Notes: generated by a model not told the origin, from the letters alone. 64,000 nt of DNA from Peribacillus loiseleuriae (GCF_001183985.1 NZ_LFZW01000001.1:400206-464205), one strand, 5' to 3'. Numbered from the stretch's first letter, positions 20,598 through 30,594 are shown. Numbers and translations: made by a program.

Positions 20598-21373
20598 AGA
20601 AATTTACAATCGTCATGCTAATCCTAATCGGTATCTATTTAGCTTTACCGATTCTTGCGACAGCGTTATATGCATTTTCAACAGAATGGAATAAAACCAT
20701 TTTACCAGAAGGATTAACGTTCGAATGGATTCGTACCCTATTTCAAGATACTCGCTTTGTAGAAGCGTTCGGCAGGTCTGTTCTTCTTTCAGGTGGTGCT
20801 GTTTTCATCTCGATTTTGTTTATTGTGCCAGCCATTTTTGTCATTGTTCTATACTTCCCAGCATTGGAAAAATGGTTTCAGGCAAGTGTTGTGATGGTAT
20901 ATGCCTTCCCAGGTATTATCTTATCAGTCGGTATCATTCGGTTTTATTCAGGGACGAGTCTACCCATGATCCTCGCTGTGACAGGAGTATATGTCATTAG
21001 TGTACTTCCGTTTATGTATCAAGGAACACGAAATAGCTTACGTAATGTACAAGGTCGGCAATTGATGGATGCGGCGGAGTTATTAGGAGCCTCAAAAATG
21101 GATGCTTTCCGAAAAGTATTGCTACCATCGGTTTATCCAGGATTATTTGTCTCAAGCCTATTATCCTTCTCTGTTTTATTTGGTGAATTTGTTTTGATTA
21201 ACCTCGTTGTTGGTTCACGATTCGAAACGGCTCAGATTTATTTAATGACGAAATTAAGTACAAGTGGTCATATTGCGAGTGCGATTGTGTTTGTATACAT
21301 CGTGTTGATGGGTATTCTGACGTTAGTGATGGCGACAGTAATGAAAAAGGCGAAGGGAATGAGACGAACATGA
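20594..21373 (+). CDS. ABC transporter permease
   Basis: A 259-residue PotC/PhnV-type permease. The ATGA overlap with the previous stop marks translational coupling. It has six hydrophobic segments and the coupling loop DAAELLGASKMDAFRKVLLPSVYPG. The protein ends in a basic tail, MKKAKGMRRT. It is the second membrane subunit of the same importer, with the ATPase gene starting in the next ATGA overlap. Confidence 0.92.
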   Translation: MKKFTIVMLILIGIYLALPILATALYAFSTEWNKTILPEGLTFEWIRTLFQDTRFVEAFGRSVLLSGGAVFISILFIVPAIFVIVLYFPALEKWFQASVVMVYAFPGIILSVGIIRFYSGTSLPMILAVTGVYVISVLPFMYQGTRNSLRNVQGRQLMDAAELLGASKMDAFRKVLLPSVYPGLFVSSLLSFSVLFGEFVLINLVVGSRFETAQIYLMTKLSTSGHIASAIVFVYIVLMGILTLVMATVMKKAKGMRRT

Positions 21374-22374
21374 GTAATGTTGTATTAAAAGACGTTCATA
21401 AACAATATCAAGATACACATGTTCTTTCTGGAATTGATATGAACATTGAAGACGGGGAGTTTGTCACGTTACTTGGCCCGAGTGGCTGCGGAAAAAGTAC
21501 GATCCTACGCATTTTATCCGGACTAACAGATGCAACGGGCGGCAATGTGATGATAGATGGAAAAGACATGAAGAAAGTCCCTCCGAAAAATCGGCAAGTA
21601 GGTATGGTGTTTCAATCCTATGCTTTATTTCCGAATATGACCGTGTATGAAAATGTAGCATTTGGTTTGAAAATGCGCAAAGAACCAGCAAAAGAAGTGG
21701 CAGAACAAGTAGAGAAAATGATCAATCTCGTTGGTTTACAAGAGAAAAAAGAGGCATATCCGCATGAGCTTTCCGGTGGGCAGCAACAGCGGGTTGCACT
21801 TGCTCGTTCCCTCGTTGTTCGTCCGAAAGTACTGTTGCTCGATGAACCATTAAGTGCACTGGATGCTCAAATCCGTAAACATTTGCAAGTTGAACTTCGA
21901 ACGATTCAACGTGAGCTTAAAATGACCATGATTCTCGTGACACACGACCAAGAAGAAGCAATGACCGTTTCTGATCGAATTTTCGTTATGAATCAGGGGG
22001 GAATTGCACAAGAAGGAACACCTTCTGAAATTTATACACAGCCTAAAACTGAATTTGTTGCTAATTTTATTGGTCGGTATAATGTTTTTTCAAAGGAACA
22101 ACTAGGAAAGTTAATAGGGAAAAATGCAGTAGTGTCTGCAGATAAATATGCCATTCGTCCAGAATCCATTCATTTACAACCTCAACCCTCTGCTTACAAA
22201 TTACATGCCATTGCTGGCGATTCTATTATGAATGGAAATGTGATTCGTACAATTTTTCATGCAGACAATAAGCAATTTACAACGGAACAATTGCATCACC
22301 AAGCCTCTGCATTTGAAAAAGGTGTGGAGTATCCATTATTCGTAGCGTCAGAGGATGTTATTGCTTTATCATGA
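21370..22374 (+). CDS. ABC transporter ATP-binding protein (PotA/PhnT-like)
   Basis: A 334-residue ATPase with Walker A GPSGCGKST near residue 36, Q-loop MVFQSYALFPNM, signature LSGGQQQR, Walker B VLLLDEPLSALD and H-loop VTHDQEEA. A C-terminal TOBE-like regulatory domain spans about residues 240-334. It starts by ATGA overlap with the permease. It energises this importer; the two sugar importers in the window have no such gene. Confidence 0.95.
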   Translation: MSNVVLKDVHKQYQDTHVLSGIDMNIEDGEFVTLLGPSGCGKSTILRILSGLTDATGGNVMIDGKDMKKVPPKNRQVGMVFQSYALFPNMTVYENVAFGLKMRKEPAKEVAEQVEKMINLVGLQEKKEAYPHELSGGQQQRVALARSLVVRPKVLLLDEPLSALDAQIRKHLQVELRTIQRELKMTMILVTHDQEEAMTVSDRIFVMNQGGIAQEGTPSEIYTQPKTEFVANFIGRYNVFSKEQLGKLIGKNAVVSADKYAIRPESIHLQPQPSAYKLHAIAGDSIMNGNVIRTIFHADNKQFTTEQLHHQASAFEKGVEYPLFVASEDVIALS

Positions 22375-23159
22375 ATGAATTAAAGGAAGAACGCCAACGT
22401 CTAATTATTCAATGGGTAAATGAGGAGAAACGTGTATCTGTTGCAAAACTGGCGACAACCTTCTCGGTTACGCCAGAAACGATTCGCCGGGACCTGACTG
22501 AGCTAGAAGAACAGGAACGGTTAACTAGAGTACATGGTGGAGCTGTTTTATATACAAAACTAGAAGAAGAACAGATTTTTTTACGAAAGCTTGATATGAA
22601 TCGGGCAGAAAAAGAACAAATTGCTATAGTGGCGACATCGCGTATTAAAGATGGTGATACAATCGCCATTGATGTTGGAACGACAACCGTTCATATAGCT
22701 GATTTTATTCAAAACGTACAGAACTTAACGGTTGTGACGAATTCGCTTGCAGCAGCCGATCGTTTTAATCAAGCGATTGAAGAGAAAAGAATGACAGGAA
22801 AGGTCATTATGTTAGGTGGCTTGACGAACCCTGCACAATCTTCTGTCTCGGGTGCTATGACACTTGAGTGGTTAAATCATATGCATGTGGATCAAGCGTT
22901 TATTTCCTGCGGGGGAATCGTGGCAGATACGATCTATGATTATGATTTAGAAGAGTCGCTTGTATCCGCGAAAATGATGGCAATCAGCAAGAAGAATATT
23001 TTGCTTACGGATTCATCGAAAATAGGCGTTCCGTCTTACTTTTCATTCGGACAGGCTAGTCAATTCGCTGAGGTAATAAGTGATCAATCTTGTCCGAAAG
23101 AGTGGCAAGAATGGTATAAACAATGGACTATAACAAAGAGGGGTCGAGTGGAATGCTAA
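22371..23159 (+). CDS. DeoR-family transcriptional regulator
   Basis: A 262-residue regulator. It has an N-terminal DeoR winged helix (residues 6-60, RVSVAKLATTFSVTPETIRRDLTELEEQERLTRVHGGAV) and a C-terminal DeoR sensor domain that usually binds sugar phosphates (AIDVGTTTVHIADF, VVTNSLAAADRF, LTDSSKIGVPSYF). It starts by ATGA overlap with the ATPase gene and its stop overlaps the PHP gene. It probably controls the operon through the inverted repeat at 17751-17799, with a phosphorylated intermediate as ligand. Confidence 0.92.
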   Translation: MNELKEERQRLIIQWVNEEKRVSVAKLATTFSVTPETIRRDLTELEEQERLTRVHGGAVLYTKLEEEQIFLRKLDMNRAEKEQIAIVATSRIKDGDTIAIDVGTTTVHIADFIQNVQNLTVVTNSLAAADRFNQAIEEKRMTGKVIMLGGLTNPAQSSVSGAMTLEWLNHMHVDQAFISCGGIVADTIYDYDLEESLVSAKMMAISKKNILLTDSSKIGVPSYFSFGQASQFAEVISDQSCPKEWQEWYKQWTITKRGRVEC

Positions 23160-24160
23160 TCGATTATCACGTACATCTAGAAGAAGGACCTTATTCATTT
23201 GCTTGGCTCGAACGTACGGCGAAAGCAATGGAGCATTTTCAAACTAATGAAGTACTGGAGCATGGTTCCAGAGAAAAAATTGAAAATCAAATGATTCAGC
23301 TTCAAAAGCGATTAAACGCCGGATGCTATAGTGAAGAGTGGTTGGATTTATACTTGAAAAAGGCCAAGCAAATCGGTCTGAAAGAAGTCGGGATTGTCGA
23401 TCATTTGTATCGTTTTAAAGAAACAAAAAATTATTTTGAAAAAGCGTTAAATTTAGATTCGACCGATTCAATCGGGGAACTGCAAGCAGATTGGTTAAAG
23501 AATGTCATGACGGAAAAGATGGATGATTTCGTTGAATCGATTATAGCTTCAAAAAAACGTTGGGAAAAAGAAGGTGTCTCATTAAGGCTAGGGATTGAAG
23601 CGGATTATTTTGTCGGACAAGAGCAGGAACTTGCAGCACTTTTAGAAGGAAAGCCATGGGATTATGTGATCGGTTCTGTTCATTTTGTGGATGGATGGGG
23701 ATTTGATAATCCACAAACCGCATCTCGTTTTGAAAAGTTGAATTTAGAAGCACTATATACACGTTTTTATGAAACGGTTGAAAAGATGATTCGATCTAAT
23801 ATGTTTGATTTTATTGCCCATTTAGATAATTTAAAAGTATTTAATTTTAAAGTGAATAATGACTCCTTTAATCATAAATGGTATGAACGGATTGCTGAAG
23901 CATTAAAAGAGACGAATACTGCCACAGAAGTGAATGCGGGTTTATACTATCGATATCCAGTTAAAGAAATGTGCCCATCTGTTGATTTTTTAACAACGAT
24001 TGTGGGGAAAGGTGTACCTATTACTCTTTCTTCCGATTCACATTTTCCAGATGATCTTGGGAAATATGTGGCAGAAAACAAAAAGTTGTTGCAACAAGTA
24101 GGCGTCTCACATGTAGCAACCTTTAACCAAAGAGAAAGAATTTTAGTGCAGAACCAGTAA
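23153..24160 (+). CDS. PHP-domain phosphoesterase (histidinol-phosphatase-like)
   Basis: A 335-residue PHP metallophosphoesterase. Metal-ligand motifs are in order: DYHVHLEEG at the N-terminus, GIVDHLYRF, IGSVHFVDGW, FIAHLDNLKVF and ITLSSDSHFPDDLG near the C-terminus. The ATG at 23153 lies inside the end of the DeoR gene, with AGAGGGG upstream. Despite resemblance to HisJ, no histidine gene is near and it is the last cistron of an importer/phosphatase operon. A second step in degrading the imported organophosphate, such as a phosphomonoester, is more likely. Confidence 0.85.
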   Translation: MLIDYHVHLEEGPYSFAWLERTAKAMEHFQTNEVLEHGSREKIENQMIQLQKRLNAGCYSEEWLDLYLKKAKQIGLKEVGIVDHLYRFKETKNYFEKALNLDSTDSIGELQADWLKNVMTEKMDDFVESIIASKKRWEKEGVSLRLGIEADYFVGQEQELAALLEGKPWDYVIGSVHFVDGWGFDNPQTASRFEKLNLEALYTRFYETVEKMIRSNMFDFIAHLDNLKVFNFKVNNDSFNHKWYERIAEALKETNTATEVNAGLYYRYPVKEMCPSVDFLTTIVGKGVPITLSSDSHFPDDLGKYVAENKKLLQQVGVSHVATFNQRERILVQNQ

Positions 24161-24177
24161 AATGGTTCTGTTTTTTT
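24149..24177 (+). terminator. Terminator of the phosphoester operon
   Basis: CAGAACCA and TGGTTCTG around a 6-nt loop, followed by seven T. The stop codon of the PHP gene lies in the loop. Confidence 0.85.
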
Positions 24178-24365
24178 CGACGAGCTTTTATGTTTAGCGC
24201 AAATAGTTATTATTCCATAATTCAGGAGAGTTGTATATCGAAGTATCTCCTCGGTTCATACGTTTGTGTTGAGTAAATAATTTTTTGTCCCCAAGGATCA
24301 ATGATTGTTTTTTTGATTTATTAATTATGCCAATTCTTGATACATGCTGTTTTAGTTTTTAAAGA

Positions 24366-24400
24366 AAAGCTCCCGTAATGTTTTACGAGAAGCTTTTTTT
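24366..24400. terminator. Terminator after the urea transporter gene (bidirectional)
   Basis: AAGCTCCCGTAA pairs with TTACGAGAAGCTT (one bulge) with T-runs on the right and A-rich sequence on the left. It can end the minus-strand urea transporter transcript. The 190 nt before it hold nothing recognisable. Confidence 0.6.
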
Positions 24401-24421
24401 GATTTTTTTAATAGTATTTTA

Positions 24422-25366
24422 TCATATTTTTGGCAAAATTTTCTTCGCCCCTAAAATAAGCCAGGTGCTGAGGACGAAAGGCATTGTCAGTGATGGAAGA
24501 CCATAGGGCAAAAGCAAGGTGCTTAGGCCGGCCATGATGGGTACGGTCAAACAAGCGGCAAGGATCCCTGTTATGGGCGAAAATTTGATGCTTTCCGAAT
24601 TAAATACGACTGATACTGCTAAAATGGCTAAGATCGCATTGTATCCGTACAATCCCATAAAAATGAGGGCATGTTCCCCTTCTAATCCGTAGGAGACGAA
24701 CAGGGCAGCTACATTTCCGATAATGGCATAGAGACCAAATCTCCAACCGGCCAGAAATATAGCGATAAATAGGATAACTCCAGCTAGAGTATGGTCAAGG
24801 AAGAAAATTTGTCCAATCCCTTTAAAACTTCCTTCCAACCAATTGCCTTTCCCGGATATGTTTAGTGTCCAATTGGCTAATGATTGAGGCTCTAAATCTG
24901 CACTTAAACGGAAAGTCTTCAATCGGTATGAAGCGAGCAATGTAAACCATGTCGCGATGAAATATGGAAAGGTAAGGATGGGAAGTGCTACTTTTTTCAT
25001 AATATGCATCAAGGCGGCTGTGAAGAGTGCTGCTATAGCAGACGCTACTAAGGCAATAATCCACTGATGCGGTCCGTCTAAATATTCAGTGAGAGCTATT
25101 CCTGTTAGCACGGAATTATATCCAAATAACCCTTGATTTACGCTCTTACTATCTGCCCCTCCTATTATTCCGATAAGTGTTCCTATAATTGCTGAAAAAA
25201 TAGTCATAATACCTAAGAAATAATCTGAAATTGTAATGGCAAGTAAAATTAAGGCTCCAGTCCTTGCATTTTCAATCAATATGACTTGAGAGATGCCTTT
25301 TAAACAGGCCATGGTGAATGAAAAAAGTGATCCCTCAATTGATAAAATGCTATTCTTTTTTTTCAT
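24422..25366 (-). CDS. Urea transporter (SLC14/UT family)
   Basis: A 314-residue channel-type urea transporter with about ten hydrophobic segments and two internal repeats. Family motifs include QGLFGYNSVLTGIALTEYL and the second-repeat counterpart FMGLYGYNAILAILAVSV, plus LTFPYFIATWFTLL and LTMPFVLSTWLILG. The ATG at 25366 has GAGAGGAGA 5-6 nt upstream; a longer in-frame start at 25405 would add a polar 13-residue leader without its own ribosome site. It is divergent from ureA, and so supplies urea to the urease encoded next door. Confidence 0.93.
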   Translation of the reverse strand: MKKKNSILSIEGSLFSFTMACLKGISQVILIENARTGALILLAITISDYFLGIMTIFSAIIGTLIGIIGGADSKSVNQGLFGYNSVLTGIALTEYLDGPHQWIIALVASAIAALFTAALMHIMKKVALPILTFPYFIATWFTLLASYRLKTFRLSADLEPQSLANWTLNISGKGNWLEGSFKGIGQIFFLDHTLAGVILFIAIFLAGWRFGLYAIIGNVAALFVSYGLEGEHALIFMGLYGYNAILAILAVSVVFNSESIKFSPITGILAACLTVPIMAGLSTLLLPYGLPSLTMPFVLSTWLILGAKKILPKI

Positions 25367-25492
25367 AACAATCTCCTCTCGATAAGACTTGCTTTCTTCT
25401 TCCACTTAGATACGAATTCTCATAAATAAAATAAAAACCTAAATATAAAGAGAGGTGGCGTTTAAATATAACTGAAATGGAAAGGATATATA

Positions 25493-25508
25493 TGTCAGTT
25501 TTTTTACA
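25493..25508. promoter_or_regulatory. Possible TnrA/GlnR-like site upstream of ureA
   Basis: TGTCA and TTACA half-sites are separated by 6 nt in the 220-bp gap between the urea transporter and ureA. The TnrA/GlnR consensus (TGTNA-N7-TNACA) has 7 nt, so spacing is one short. A weak call; nitrogen control is expected from other Bacillus urease operons. Confidence 0.25.
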
Positions 25509-25588
25509 CAAAAAATATCTACGCCCTTAGTATTTTCTTATTTAAGAAAGATTCTATTGGTAATTACATGAAAATAAGGAGGATTACG

Positions 25589-25891
25589 ATGCAACTATTA
25601 CCACGTGAGATAGATAAACTTATGATTGTCGTGGCTGCGGATTTGGCTAAGAGACGAAGAGAACGAGGGTTGAAATTAAATCATCCGGAAACAATTGCAC
25701 TTATTACATATGAAATGTTAGAGGGGGCTAGGGATGGAAAAACAGTTGCAGAATTGATGGAATATGGTGCAACGATATTGACTCGTGAAGATGTGATGGA
25801 AGGTGTTCCAGAGATGATTCACGATGTTCAAGTGGAAGCTACTTTTCCTGATGGAACGAAATTAGTGACCGTACATAGTCCGGTTAGATAA
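25589..25891 (+). CDS. ureA: Urease gamma subunit
   Basis: A 100-residue UreA, the exact standard length. Motifs are [21 protein letters not shown] and [21 protein letters not shown], and the protein ends [23 protein letters not shown]. The ATG at 25589 follows AAGGAGG by 7 nt; the upstream in-frame ATG at 25568 is not needed. It is the first gene of ureABCEFGD. It forms the urease apoenzyme with UreB and UreC in the cytoplasm. Confidence 0.97.
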   Translation: MQLLPREIDKLMIVVAADLAKRRRERGLKLNHPETIALITYEMLEGARDGKTVAELMEYGATILTREDVMEGVPEMIHDVQVEATFPDGTKLVTVHSPVR

Positions 25892-25914
25892 GAATCGACG
25901 GGAGGCATAATTAA

Positions 25915-26238
25915 ATGGAACCAGGTCAATTTTTTTTAAAAGAGGAAGACATTATTATTAATGTGGGAAGAACCTTATACAAACTTTCAGTAACCAATAC
26001 AGGGGATCGTCCAATCCAGGTAGGGTCCCACTTTCACTTTTTTGAAGTGAATGAAGCCCTACAATTTAATCGTGATGAAGCGTTTGGGAAACGTTTGAAT
26101 GTTCCAGCGGGTGCTGCGGTTCGTTTCGAGCCTGGGGATGAAAAAGAAGTAGAATTAGTTTGTTTTGCTGGAGAACAACGTGTGTATGGATTTAACAATA
26201 AAGTCGATGGATCTGTTCAAGGAGGATGCAAATCATGA
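25915..26238 (+). CDS. ureB: Urease beta subunit
   Basis: A 107-residue UreB. Motifs are [15 protein letters not shown], the [18 protein letters not shown] core and [23 protein letters not shown]. It lies 23 nt after ureA with GGGAGG upstream and overlaps ureC by 4 nt. It is a structural subunit that packs on UreC. Confidence 0.97.
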   Translation: MEPGQFFLKEEDIIINVGRTLYKLSVTNTGDRPIQVGSHFHFFEVNEALQFNRDEAFGKRLNVPAGAAVRFEPGDEKEVELVCFAGEQRVYGFNNKVDGSVQGGCKS

Positions 26239-27947
26239 GTTTTAAAATGTCAAGACAACAATATTCGCAAATGTATGGTCCAACGACAGGGGATTCTATA
26301 CGCTTAGCGGATACAGATTTATTTATCCAAATTGAAAAAGATCATACGACATATGGGGAAGAAGTCGTGTTTGGTGGAGGAAAAGTGATTCGTGATGGTA
26401 TGGGGCAGCATCCGCTTGTGACTCGCGGGGATGGAATACCGGATGTAGTCATTACCAATGCGGTGATTTTAGATTACACAGGGATTGTTAAAGCAGATAT
26501 TGCAATCCGTGACGGGAAAATCGCTGGGATTGGGAAAGCTGGAAATCCTTTAATTATGGATAATGTGGATATTGTCATTGGTGCATCGACAGAAATCATT
26601 GCTGGGGAAGGGTTGATTGTTACGGCAGGTGCAATCGATACCCATGTTCACTTTATTAATCCGGCCCAAGTTAGAACAGCATTAACTGGTGGTACAACCA
26701 CTTTAATTGGAGGAGGAACAGGTCCTGCCGCTGGATCTAAAGCGACCACGGTTACGCCAGGAGAATGGAATATCCATAGAATGCTCCAAGCATCAGAGGG
26801 TTTACCAATAAATGTGGGGTTTTCAGGCAAAGGACAAGCTGCAGCTGAAGAGCCGCTTGCTGAACAAATACGTGCAGGTGCCATTGCATTGAAAGTTCAT
26901 GAAGACTGGGGAGCTACAGCATCTGCACTTGATTATGCATTACGTGTAGCTGATAAATATGATATTCAAGTTGCCGTTCATGCTGATACCTTAAATGAAG
27001 GCGGATTTATGGAAAATACGATGGCAGCCATTCGAGACCGAGTTATCCATATGTATCATACAGAAGGTGCAGGTGGCGGGCATGCTCCAGATTTAATGAA
27101 AGCAGCTAGCTATATGAATGTACTGCCAGCCTCAACGAATCCAACGTTGCCTTATACCGTTAATACGGTTGATGAGCATTTAGATATGCTAATGGTGTGT
27201 CACCATTTAAATCCAAAGATCCCAGAAGATCTTGCCTTTGCTGATTCGCGGATTAGAAAAGAAACGATTGCAGCTGAGGACTTTTTTCAAGATATGGGGA
27301 TATTTAGCATAACTAGTTCGGATGCCCAAGCGATGGGAAGAGTAGGAGAAGTCGTTTTGCGAACATGGCAAGTAGCGGACAAAATGAAAAAAGATCGAGG
27401 CTTGTTGCAAGGGGATAGTGAGCATGCTGATAATAATCGTGCAAAGCGGTATGTTGCTAAATATACGATCAATCCTGCGATTGCACATGGGATTTCTGAA
27501 TATGTAGGCTCCATTGAAGTAGGGAAAATTGCCGATCTTGTGCTTTGGTCACCGGCATTTTTCGGAGTAAAACCTGAAATGGTTTTGAAAAATGGATTTG
27601 CAGTCGAGAGTTTAATGGGAGATGCCAATGCATCCATTCCGACACCGCAACCGATGATTTATCGCCCAATGTATGCGCAAGAAGGAAAAGCCTTGTCAAA
27701 AAGTTCAATTACTTTTATATCTCAAGCTGCCTTTGATGATAAAGTGCATGAAAAATTAGGATTAGAAAAATTGATTTTACCTGTTCGCGGCATTCGGAAA
27801 TTAACAAAAAAGGATATGAAGCTTAATTCCGAAACGCCTGAAATAACAGTGGACCCACAAACTTATGAGGTAAGGGTAAATGGGGAATTAATTACGGGTA
27901 GCCCATCTGAAAAATTACCGATGGCCCAACGATATTTCTTATTTTGA
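26235..27947 (+). CDS. ureC: Urease alpha subunit (catalytic)
   Basis: A 570-residue catalytic subunit with a dinuclear nickel site. Visible are [11 protein letters not shown] (nickel histidines), the carbamylated lysine Lys220 in [30 protein letters not shown] and the flap residues MVCHHLNP. It starts at ATG 26235 in an ATGA overlap with ureB behind GGAGG. Length and all catalytic positions are intact, so an active urease is expected: urea plus water yields ammonia and carbamate. Confidence 0.98.
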   Translation: MSFKMSRQQYSQMYGPTTGDSIRLADTDLFIQIEKDHTTYGEEVVFGGGKVIRDGMGQHPLVTRGDGIPDVVITNAVILDYTGIVKADIAIRDGKIAGIGKAGNPLIMDNVDIVIGASTEIIAGEGLIVTAGAIDTHVHFINPAQVRTALTGGTTTLIGGGTGPAAGSKATTVTPGEWNIHRMLQASEGLPINVGFSGKGQAAAEEPLAEQIRAGAIALKVHEDWGATASALDYALRVADKYDIQVAVHADTLNEGGFMENTMAAIRDRVIHMYHTEGAGGGHAPDLMKAASYMNVLPASTNPTLPYTVNTVDEHLDMLMVCHHLNPKIPEDLAFADSRIRKETIAAEDFFQDMGIFSITSSDAQAMGRVGEVVLRTWQVADKMKKDRGLLQGDSEHADNNRAKRYVAKYTINPAIAHGISEYVGSIEVGKIADLVLWSPAFFGVKPEMVLKNGFAVESLMGDANASIPTPQPMIYRPMYAQEGKALSKSSITFISQAAFDDKVHEKLGLEKLILPVRGIRKLTKKDMKLNSETPEITVDPQTYEVRVNGELITGSPSEKLPMAQRYFLF

Positions 27948-27957
27948 GGTGAATGTA

Positions 27958-28413
27958 TTGATTGTTGAAAAAATTGTTACCAATATTGATCAAATGGCAA
28001 AAGAAGAACTGGATAAACGCCATAAAGAGAAGGTCTATCTCGAAAGCGCCGATTTAATGAAACGCATTCAAAGGGTGACAACTGATCACGGCAAGGAAAT
28101 AGGGATCCGTTTGAAAGATCCCCGTGACCTTGTCGCGGGTGATGTTTTATATATGGATGATCATAACATGATAATCATTGATGTCTTATCTGATGATCTA
28201 TTGATTATTAGCCCACAATCGTTGCAAGAGATGGGAACGATTGCTCATCAATTAGGGAATCGTCACCTACCTGCACAATTTGAAGAAAACGAAATGCTCG
28301 TTCAATACGATTATCTTGTAGAAGATTTACTAAAAGAACTGAAAATTCCTTACAGACGCGAAGACAGGAAAGTGAAACAGGCATTTCGGCATATTGGGCA
28401 TAGCCATGACTGA
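27958..28413 (+). CDS. ureE: Urease accessory nickel-delivery protein
   Basis: A 151-residue UreE metallochaperone with an N-terminal peptide-binding domain and a C-terminal metal-binding domain ending in the histidine-containing RHIGHSHD. The histidine tail is short, unlike the long poly-His tails of enterobacterial UreE. A TTG start at 27958 is preferred because TGAGGTGA lies about 6 nt upstream and MIVEKIV matches the usual UreE beginning; the GTG at 27949 is within the ribosome site. It lies between ureC and ureF. Confidence 0.93.
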   Translation: MIVEKIVTNIDQMAKEELDKRHKEKVYLESADLMKRIQRVTTDHGKEIGIRLKDPRDLVAGDVLYMDDHNMIIIDVLSDDLLIISPQSLQEMGTIAHQLGNRHLPAQFEENEMLVQYDYLVEDLLKELKIPYRREDRKVKQAFRHIGHSHD

Positions 28414-29092
28414 TCACACGCTTTCTCTATTTCAACTTTGCGACTCTAATTTTCCAACGGGTGCCTTTAGTCATTCCTATGGCTTAGAAAGTTATATTCA
28501 AGAAGATCAAGTGCATGATCAAGCCACATTTTCTGAGTGGCTTCATGTTTATTTGAATGAACAGCTCGTCTATGCAGATGGGCTTGCTTCTCATATTATA
28601 TATGAGGCTTTAGAGAACGAAGATTTCCAAAAAGTGTGGAAGATAGATCGAATGCTGACTGTGCAAAATTTGCCTCGTGAAACGCGAGAAGGGACACAAA
28701 GAATGGGTGAACGTATGTTAAATCTCGTAGAATCTTTATATGATATGCCTATTCTTTTACAGTATAAAAAACGTATAAAAGAGAAACAATCTTTTGGACA
28801 TCCAGCGATTGTTTTTACAATGATCGGACATCATTTAGGGGTTCCGCAATCAACGACAACCCTTTATTATTTGTATTCCACTGTTTCAAGTCTTGTCCAA
28901 AACGCAGTCCGAGCTATTCCTTTAGGGCAGACATCTGGGCAGAAAATCATTCAGGAATTTCAAGGAATATTAGTAGCGGCAACAGAAAAAATTCAGAACT
29001 TGGATAATGAGGATTTTGGCATCATTTCACCAGGGCTCGAGTTATCCCAAATGAAACATGAGCGTGTGAATATTCGTATTTTCATGTCTTAA
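28406..29092 (+). CDS. ureF: Urease accessory protein
   Basis: A 228-residue, all-helical UreF with the hallmark N-terminal [20 protein letters not shown] and the C-terminal [19 protein letters not shown]. It binds UreD-UreG on the apoenzyme and gates GTP-dependent nickel insertion. The ATG at 28406 overlaps the ureE stop by 8 nt. Confidence 0.95.
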   Translation: MTDHTLSLFQLCDSNFPTGAFSHSYGLESYIQEDQVHDQATFSEWLHVYLNEQLVYADGLASHIIYEALENEDFQKVWKIDRMLTVQNLPRETREGTQRMGERMLNLVESLYDMPILLQYKKRIKEKQSFGHPAIVFTMIGHHLGVPQSTTTLYYLYSTVSSLVQNAVRAIPLGQTSGQKIIQEFQGILVAATEKIQNLDNEDFGIISPGLELSQMKHERVNIRIFMS

Positions 29093-29116
29093 TATGAAAG
29101 AAAGGAAGTGCTTTAT

Positions 29117-29728
29117 ATGAAACCTATAAAGATTGGGGTAGGAGGACCTGTTGGAGCAGGGAAAACCATGCTTGTCGAAAAGCTGACCCGGCATTTGGAA
29201 GGGGAGCTTAGCATGGCGGTTGTAACGAATGATATTTACACAAAAGAAGACGCAAAATTCTTAATGCAAAATGGCGTTCTGCCTGCTGACCGTATTATTG
29301 GGGTGGAAACCGGCGGTTGCCCTCATACAGCGATTCGTGAAGATGCTTCTATGAATTTTGCTGCCATTGATGAATTAATCGAGAAACATCCAGATGTTGA
29401 GCTTATTTTTGTTGAAAGTGGCGGCGATAATCTTGCGGCAACGTTCAGCCCTGAGCTTGTTGATTTCTCCATTTATATTATTGATGTCGCCCAAGGTGAA
29501 AAAATCCCAAGAAAAGGTGGGCAGGGGATGATTAAATCTGATTTATTTATTATTAATAAAACAGATCTGGCCCCTTTTGTTGGTGCAAGCTTGGAAGTCA
29601 TGGAGTCAGATACGAAGACTTTTCGTGGAAATAAACCATTTGTTTTTACTAATTTAAAGGATAATACAGGGCTTGACCAAGTCATAGATTGGCTTAAGAA
29701 AAATGTGCTTTTAAAAGGGCTAGATTAA
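29117..29728 (+). CDS. ureG: Urease accessory GTPase
   Basis: A 203-residue SIMIBI-class GTPase with P-loop [27 protein letters not shown], the metal-binding CPH motif in [33 protein letters not shown] and the NKTDL G4 motif. The ATG at 29117 has AAAGGAAGTG upstream. It delivers nickel with UreE/F/D during urease maturation. Confidence 0.97.
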   Translation: MKPIKIGVGGPVGAGKTMLVEKLTRHLEGELSMAVVTNDIYTKEDAKFLMQNGVLPADRIIGVETGGCPHTAIREDASMNFAAIDELIEKHPDVELIFVESGGDNLAATFSPELVDFSIYIIDVAQGEKIPRKGGQGMIKSDLFIINKTDLAPFVGASLEVMESDTKTFRGNKPFVFTNLKDNTGLDQVIDWLKKNVLLKGLD

Positions 29729-29729
29729 A

Positions 29730-30554
29730 ATGAAAGACTGGACAGGTGAATTACGTTTAGACCTTGAAGAACGACTTGGAAAAACTGTAGCAAAGAATGT
29801 ATATTTCCAGGGCGCATTGAAAGTCATGCGCCCAGTATATCACGACGATTCTGGACAAGTTTGTTATTATATTTTAAACCCAGGTGGCGGCTATTTAGAT
29901 GGAGATCGCTATCATTTGCACATTGCATTGGAGGAACAAGCAAGAGTAACCTTAACCACACAATCCGCAACAAAAGTTTATAAAACACCACAGTCATATG
30001 CATATCAGGAAACAGAAATATTTCTTAAAGCGGGCAGTTATTTGGAGTATATTCCTGATCCATTGATCGCATATCAACATGCACGTTATAAACAAAAGAA
30101 TGTGATTCACATGGAGAAAGGCGCTACATTTCTCTATTCAGATATAATTACTCCGGGATGGTCTCCTAATGGCGAACGGTTTAGTTATGATAAGGTTCAA
30201 TTAATCAATGAAATTTATATGGATGACGAACTGATCTCATTTGATCATATTAAGTTGAATCCAGCAACTCAAAATATAGAAGCGCTTGGTTTCATGGAGG
30301 GGTTCTCACATTTAGGATCCATGATGGTCATTAGTGAACAAATGAGCCCGGATCTCCTTGATCGGTTATATCATGCCCTGAATTCGAAAACAAATGCATA
30401 TGAGATCGGTCTTTCTTTACTTCCGGTAAAAGGATTTACCTTAAGAGTATTAGCGAACTTGACGCAAACCATTGAACAATTATTTACGGAGTGTCATTGT
30501 ATGATCAGTGAAGAATGGTTTCAAAAAAGGCCAAGTTTTCTTAGAAAATATTAA
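29730..30554 (+). CDS. ureD: Urease accessory protein (UreD/UreH)
   Basis: A 274-residue UreD scaffold, recognised by YYILNPGGGYLDGDRY, TLTTQSATKVYKTP and LEYIPDPLIAYQHARYKQ. The ATG at 29730 is 1 nt after the ureG stop. As the last gene it gives the order ureABCEFGD known from Bacillus sp. TB-90. Unlike that cluster, no nickel transporter gene follows; the next gene encodes a SET-domain protein after a terminator. Confidence 0.95.
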   Translation: MKDWTGELRLDLEERLGKTVAKNVYFQGALKVMRPVYHDDSGQVCYYILNPGGGYLDGDRYHLHIALEEQARVTLTTQSATKVYKTPQSYAYQETEIFLKAGSYLEYIPDPLIAYQHARYKQKNVIHMEKGATFLYSDIITPGWSPNGERFSYDKVQLINEIYMDDELISFDHIKLNPATQNIEALGFMEGFSHLGSMMVISEQMSPDLLDRLYHALNSKTNAYEIGLSLLPVKGFTLRVLANLTQTIEQLFTECHCMISEEWFQKRPSFLRKY

Positions 30555-30560
30555 TGTTTA

Positions 30561-30594
30561 AAGAAGTTGAGGCTTATGCCAATGCTTCTTTTTT
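30561..30594 (+). terminator. Terminator of the urease operon
   Basis: An AAGAAG...CTTCTT stem with an inner GGC/GCC pair and a TTTTTT tail, 7 nt after the ureD stop. Confidence 0.7.

Noticed and set aside
23153..24160. Assignment of the PHP protein as histidinol phosphatase HisJ
   Set aside because: The fold fits, but no histidine biosynthesis gene is near and it is the last cistron of an importer/phosphatase operon.
25493..25508. Confident TnrA/GlnR box before ureA
   Set aside because: The half-sites are right, but their spacing is one base short; kept only as a weak feature.
27287..27637. 116-codon antisense frame in ureC
   Set aside because: It lies wholly inside a strongly conserved catalytic gene and lacks a ribosome site; a coding shadow.
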